A program made the translations under genes and the position numbers. Shown here piece by piece: positions 62,124 through 64,000 of a stretch of DNA of 64,000 nucleotides. Each line of letters opens with the position of its first letter. The first letter of the stretch is position 1. Below the pieces are notes generated by a model, which searched no databases, was not told the origin of the DNA, and saw nothing but the letters and a program-made list of their open reading frames with translations. The DNA is taken from the NCBI RefSeq assembly GCF_000350225.1, contig NW_005179334.1, forward strand, positions 372,001 to 436,000. The letters run 5' to 3'. The stretch comes from Chondrus crispus. Its lineage: Eukaryota > Rhodophyta > Florideophyceae > Gigartinales > Gigartinaceae.

Positions 62124-62564
62124 TCATGAGCGACGCTGTGTCGTACCAGTGCTTCCGCTTGCTTGTTCATGCGTCCTTTTCACATGCTGGGATAAATCCC
62201 ACGCTCTGGTATACGACTTGTCGCAGTTTGGACAAATGAAGCGCTTCTTGTTGTGAAAGCTCTCTTCGTGTCGAACAAGCTCGTGCTCACTGAAATATTT
62301 CGCATCACATTCAGAATGCTCACATTCGAATGGTTTTTCTTTCCTATGCACTCTCCGCCAATGGCGTTCTTTTTTGCTTGGATTCGCAAAAAAAGCCTCA
62401 CAGCCTGGCATGTCGCACTTCAAATGTCCGTGCCTCCCGCGTTCCTTGTAGCCTCGCTCTCGTCGCTTTAGAGCTTCTTCTGCAATCAATATCGATTCGA
62501 CGCTAGAGCTCCTGTACTCCTTACCTATTTCCTTTCGTGGTTTCGATGATCGGCCCCTTTCCAT
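62124..62564 (-). CDS. C2H2 zinc-finger protein, 146 aa, FB2 left copy
   Basis: Three fingers: CDMPGC...HWRRVH, CEHSEC...HEESFH and CPNCDKSY...HVKRTH. The N-terminal segment is ERGRSSKPRKEIGKEYRSSS, then EEALKRRERGYKERG. About two thirds of residues match the FB1 protein, with Cys and His all kept, which suggests function. A TATATATA box lies 111 bp upstream (62675-62682). Confidence 0.85.
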   Translation of the reverse strand: MERGRSSKPRKEIGKEYRSSSVESILIAEEALKRRERGYKERGRHGHLKCDMPGCEAFFANPSKKERHWRRVHRKEKPFECEHSECDAKYFSEHELVRHEESFHNKKRFICPNCDKSYTRAWDLSQHVKRTHEQASGSTGTTQRRS

Positions 62565-62674
62565 GTTTGTTGTTTTCGGTAGCTTTTTTTACTTGTGGCG
62601 TTTTGAGTGTGTTCTATCTTGCAAGAGGATCGTAGTTGTGTGTCGTTTGAGGAAGACAAGAATTGACCCATCAG

Positions 62675-62682
62675 TATATATA
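62675..62682 (-). promoter_or_regulatory. TATA box of FB2 left gene
   Basis: TATATATA in CAGTATATATACC, at the same place as in FB1. Confidence 0.6.
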
Positions 62683-62887
62683 CCTGTCAAAGGCGTGCTA
62701 GTGTTCTATATATTACTTCTGTAAATGGTATCATCAACAGGATGGATGTTGCGAGGTATTTCCGGTCGCTCGCCCCTCTTTAGATATATTTGACAACGAA
62801 ACCGGCAGTCAAATATATTTATTCGAGCACTAAAGAAAGAAACAAGGGATAAGAAAGAAATGCGACATTGACGACCTCTCAGGTGTC

Positions 62888-63139
62888 ATGCAGGCTGACA
62901 GGTTTGCCATGTCACATAACAAAAAACCTGTCGTTCAGCTCGACAACAGAGACAATGAAACAGACTATTTTTTAGTCTTTCGGCTCATCCCGACCGCTAC
63001 GCATGTCGAACATTTTTACTCGAATTGCCTCCGCACAATGGAGGCCCAAAACCAACATCCGAATGTGACCGACTATCTCCCCAGATTTGGGAACAGAAGA
63101 CACGGAGCGGTTGAAAGTCAGCGTATCACACTCGTTTGA
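62888..63139 (+). CDS. Central ORF of FB2, unknown
   Basis: 83 residues (MQADRFAMSHNKK..., PTATHVEHFYSNCLRTMEAQ, NVTDYLPRFGNRRHGAVESQ). Homologue of 15721-16065 in FB1. No known domain. Confidence 0.4.
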   Translation: MQADRFAMSHNKKPVVQLDNRDNETDYFLVFRLIPTATHVEHFYSNCLRTMEAQNQHPNVTDYLPRFGNRRHGAVESQRITLV

Positions 63140-63847
63140 CACAAGAATATTTGCAGGGTGGCGGCGACGACAAGGAAAACTTGTTTCTTTATAGTAATCG
63201 GTCCAGATAGAATCGTATTTCGGTTATAGAAGTACTAAATTGAACTACATTTCAAGCTCATGAACTCGCACTGTTTTGTTTCCACGGTAAACTGCCGAGA
63301 TAGAAAATTCATAGGGCATCTCGGCATCGAAATACCACATTTCCATATAATTTTGCCTTGCCCACGCCGCCGGCCTTCAAACGACCTGGTGTCCAACTTG
63401 TGCGATATGCCGATTCTCGACCACTCCGTATCTTCTGTCTCCATACCGGGGGAGTTTTCAGTAGAGATTTTCATGGTACTTATGGGCGTCAAACACGCGA
63501 ACATAGCACGAGTATGGCTGTTTGAAGTTTGTAGCGGGCGGTCTGAAAGAATAAAAAGTAATCGACTTGAATGTCTCTGCTGTCAGGCCAAAGACAAGTT
63601 CCTCGTTCTATCACGTGAAAAACGTAGCTCGAGTGAGACCTGAGAGGTCGCCAGTGTCGAATCTCTCCATATTAATGCTTGTTTGTTTCTTTTTTTGGGC
63701 TCGGATAGCTACATTCGACAACTGTTTTTATGTCAAAACACGACGAAAGAAGGGCAAGCGACCGGGAATGTCTGAAAAGAATCGTCCTAGGGGCTCATGT
63801 CTTTTTACAGAAGTAATACATAGAACACAAGCATGCTCTTTGACGAA
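63140..63847. other. Rest of FB2 centre and inner right arm
   Basis: Aligns with 16066-16690 of FB1. A plus-strand frame (63260-63643) and a minus-strand frame (63235-63504) overlap, and neither is clearly coding. Confidence 0.45.
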
Positions 63848-63855
63848 TATATATA
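63848..63855 (+). promoter_or_regulatory. TATA box of FB2 right gene
   Basis: TATATATA 117 bp before the ATG at 63965. Confidence 0.6.
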
Positions 63856-63964
63856 CCGATGAGTCAATTCTTGTCTTCTTTAAACGACATACAACTGCGA
63901 TCCTCTTGTAAAATAAACATACTCAAAACGTCGCAAGTAAGAAAAGCTACGGAAAACAACAAAA

Positions 63965-64000
63965 ATGGAACCGGGCCAATCATCGAGAGCACGTAGGGAT
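63965..64000 (+). CDS. C2H2 zinc-finger protein, FB2 right copy, 3' partial
   Basis: Only 12 codons are in the window (MEPGQSSRARRD). They are closer to the FB1 protein (MESGRSSRARRD) than to the FB2 left copy (MERGRSSKPRKE). The rest lies beyond the window. Confidence 0.75.
   Translation, partial: MEPGQSSRARRD

Larger units (their letters stand above)
62060..64000. mobile_element. FB2: second palindromic C2H2 unit, right end outside the window
   Basis: Same design as FB1: a minus-strand C2H2 gene, a 1.4-kb centre with inverted inner arms, and a plus-strand C2H2 gene starting at 63965. Inner arms meet the centre at the same motif, ACCTCTCAGGT / ACCTGAGAGGT. Homology with FB1 on the left ends near 62070 (CAAGGTTCCAT). 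The two gene starts here differ from each other (SSKPRKE against SSRARRD), unlike FB1. Confidence 0.75.

Overview
The window looks like a retrotransposon-saturated stretch of a eukaryotic nuclear genome. I see no clear intact host gene apart from small C2H2 zinc-finger genes that themselves sit in repeated palindromic units. The mix of divergent Ty1/copia lineages, one Ty3/gypsy chromovirus and compact TATA-type promoters would fit a red alga (a Chondrus-like florideophyte). That assignment is an inference from family resemblance, not a database result. A 106-base run of N marks an assembly gap.

Layout. E1 (1-4285, +): Ty3/gypsy polyprotein cut by the window edge, with its chromodomain in another frame. 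4286-8700: very GC-rich block with four tandem-repeat clusters and a broken gag-like gene on the minus strand. E2 (8705-12480, +): degraded copia relic. 14106-14254: solo LTR with target-site duplication (TSD). FB1 (14599-22840): palindromic unit with two head-to-head identical C2H2 genes; its right arm is split by E3 (17451-22676, +), a copia element with nearly identical LTRs and two nonsense codons. E4 (22887-28420, -): copia-like element of a divergent clade (DDG protease, VVDD polymerase). E5 (28921-40530, +): degraded copia element containing nested E6 (30236-37093, -), which has an uninterrupted 1376-residue gag-pol. E7 (40900-46537, -): another degraded copia element. 46747-53000: fragments, namely a C2H2 pseudogene, relic E8 of the DDG clade with a 678-bp solo LTR inside it, and minus-strand copia relic E9. 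E10 (54897-59971, +): near-complete DDG-clade element with a Tudor-like domain between integrase and reverse transcriptase. 60-61.2 kb: a 21-bp minisatellite and a JmjC-demethylase fragment. FB2 (62060-64000): a second palindromic C2H2 unit, cut by the window edge.

How the parts relate. Copia-type elements E3, E4, E5, E6, E9 and E10 share a primer-binding site of the form GGTTATGGGCCCAG, which is complementary to the anticodon arm of eukaryotic initiator tRNA-Met, the half-tRNA priming known from Drosophila copia. In E10 the ATG inside this site is also the gag start codon. Nesting gives relative ages: E3 is younger than FB1, E6 is younger than E5, and the 678-bp solo LTR is younger than E8.

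The most unusual item is the FB1/FB2 architecture: a repeated unit of two divergent TATA-driven C2H2 genes around a conserved central segment. In FB1 the two genes are identical while the inner and outer arms have diverged, as expected of a gene-conversion tract.
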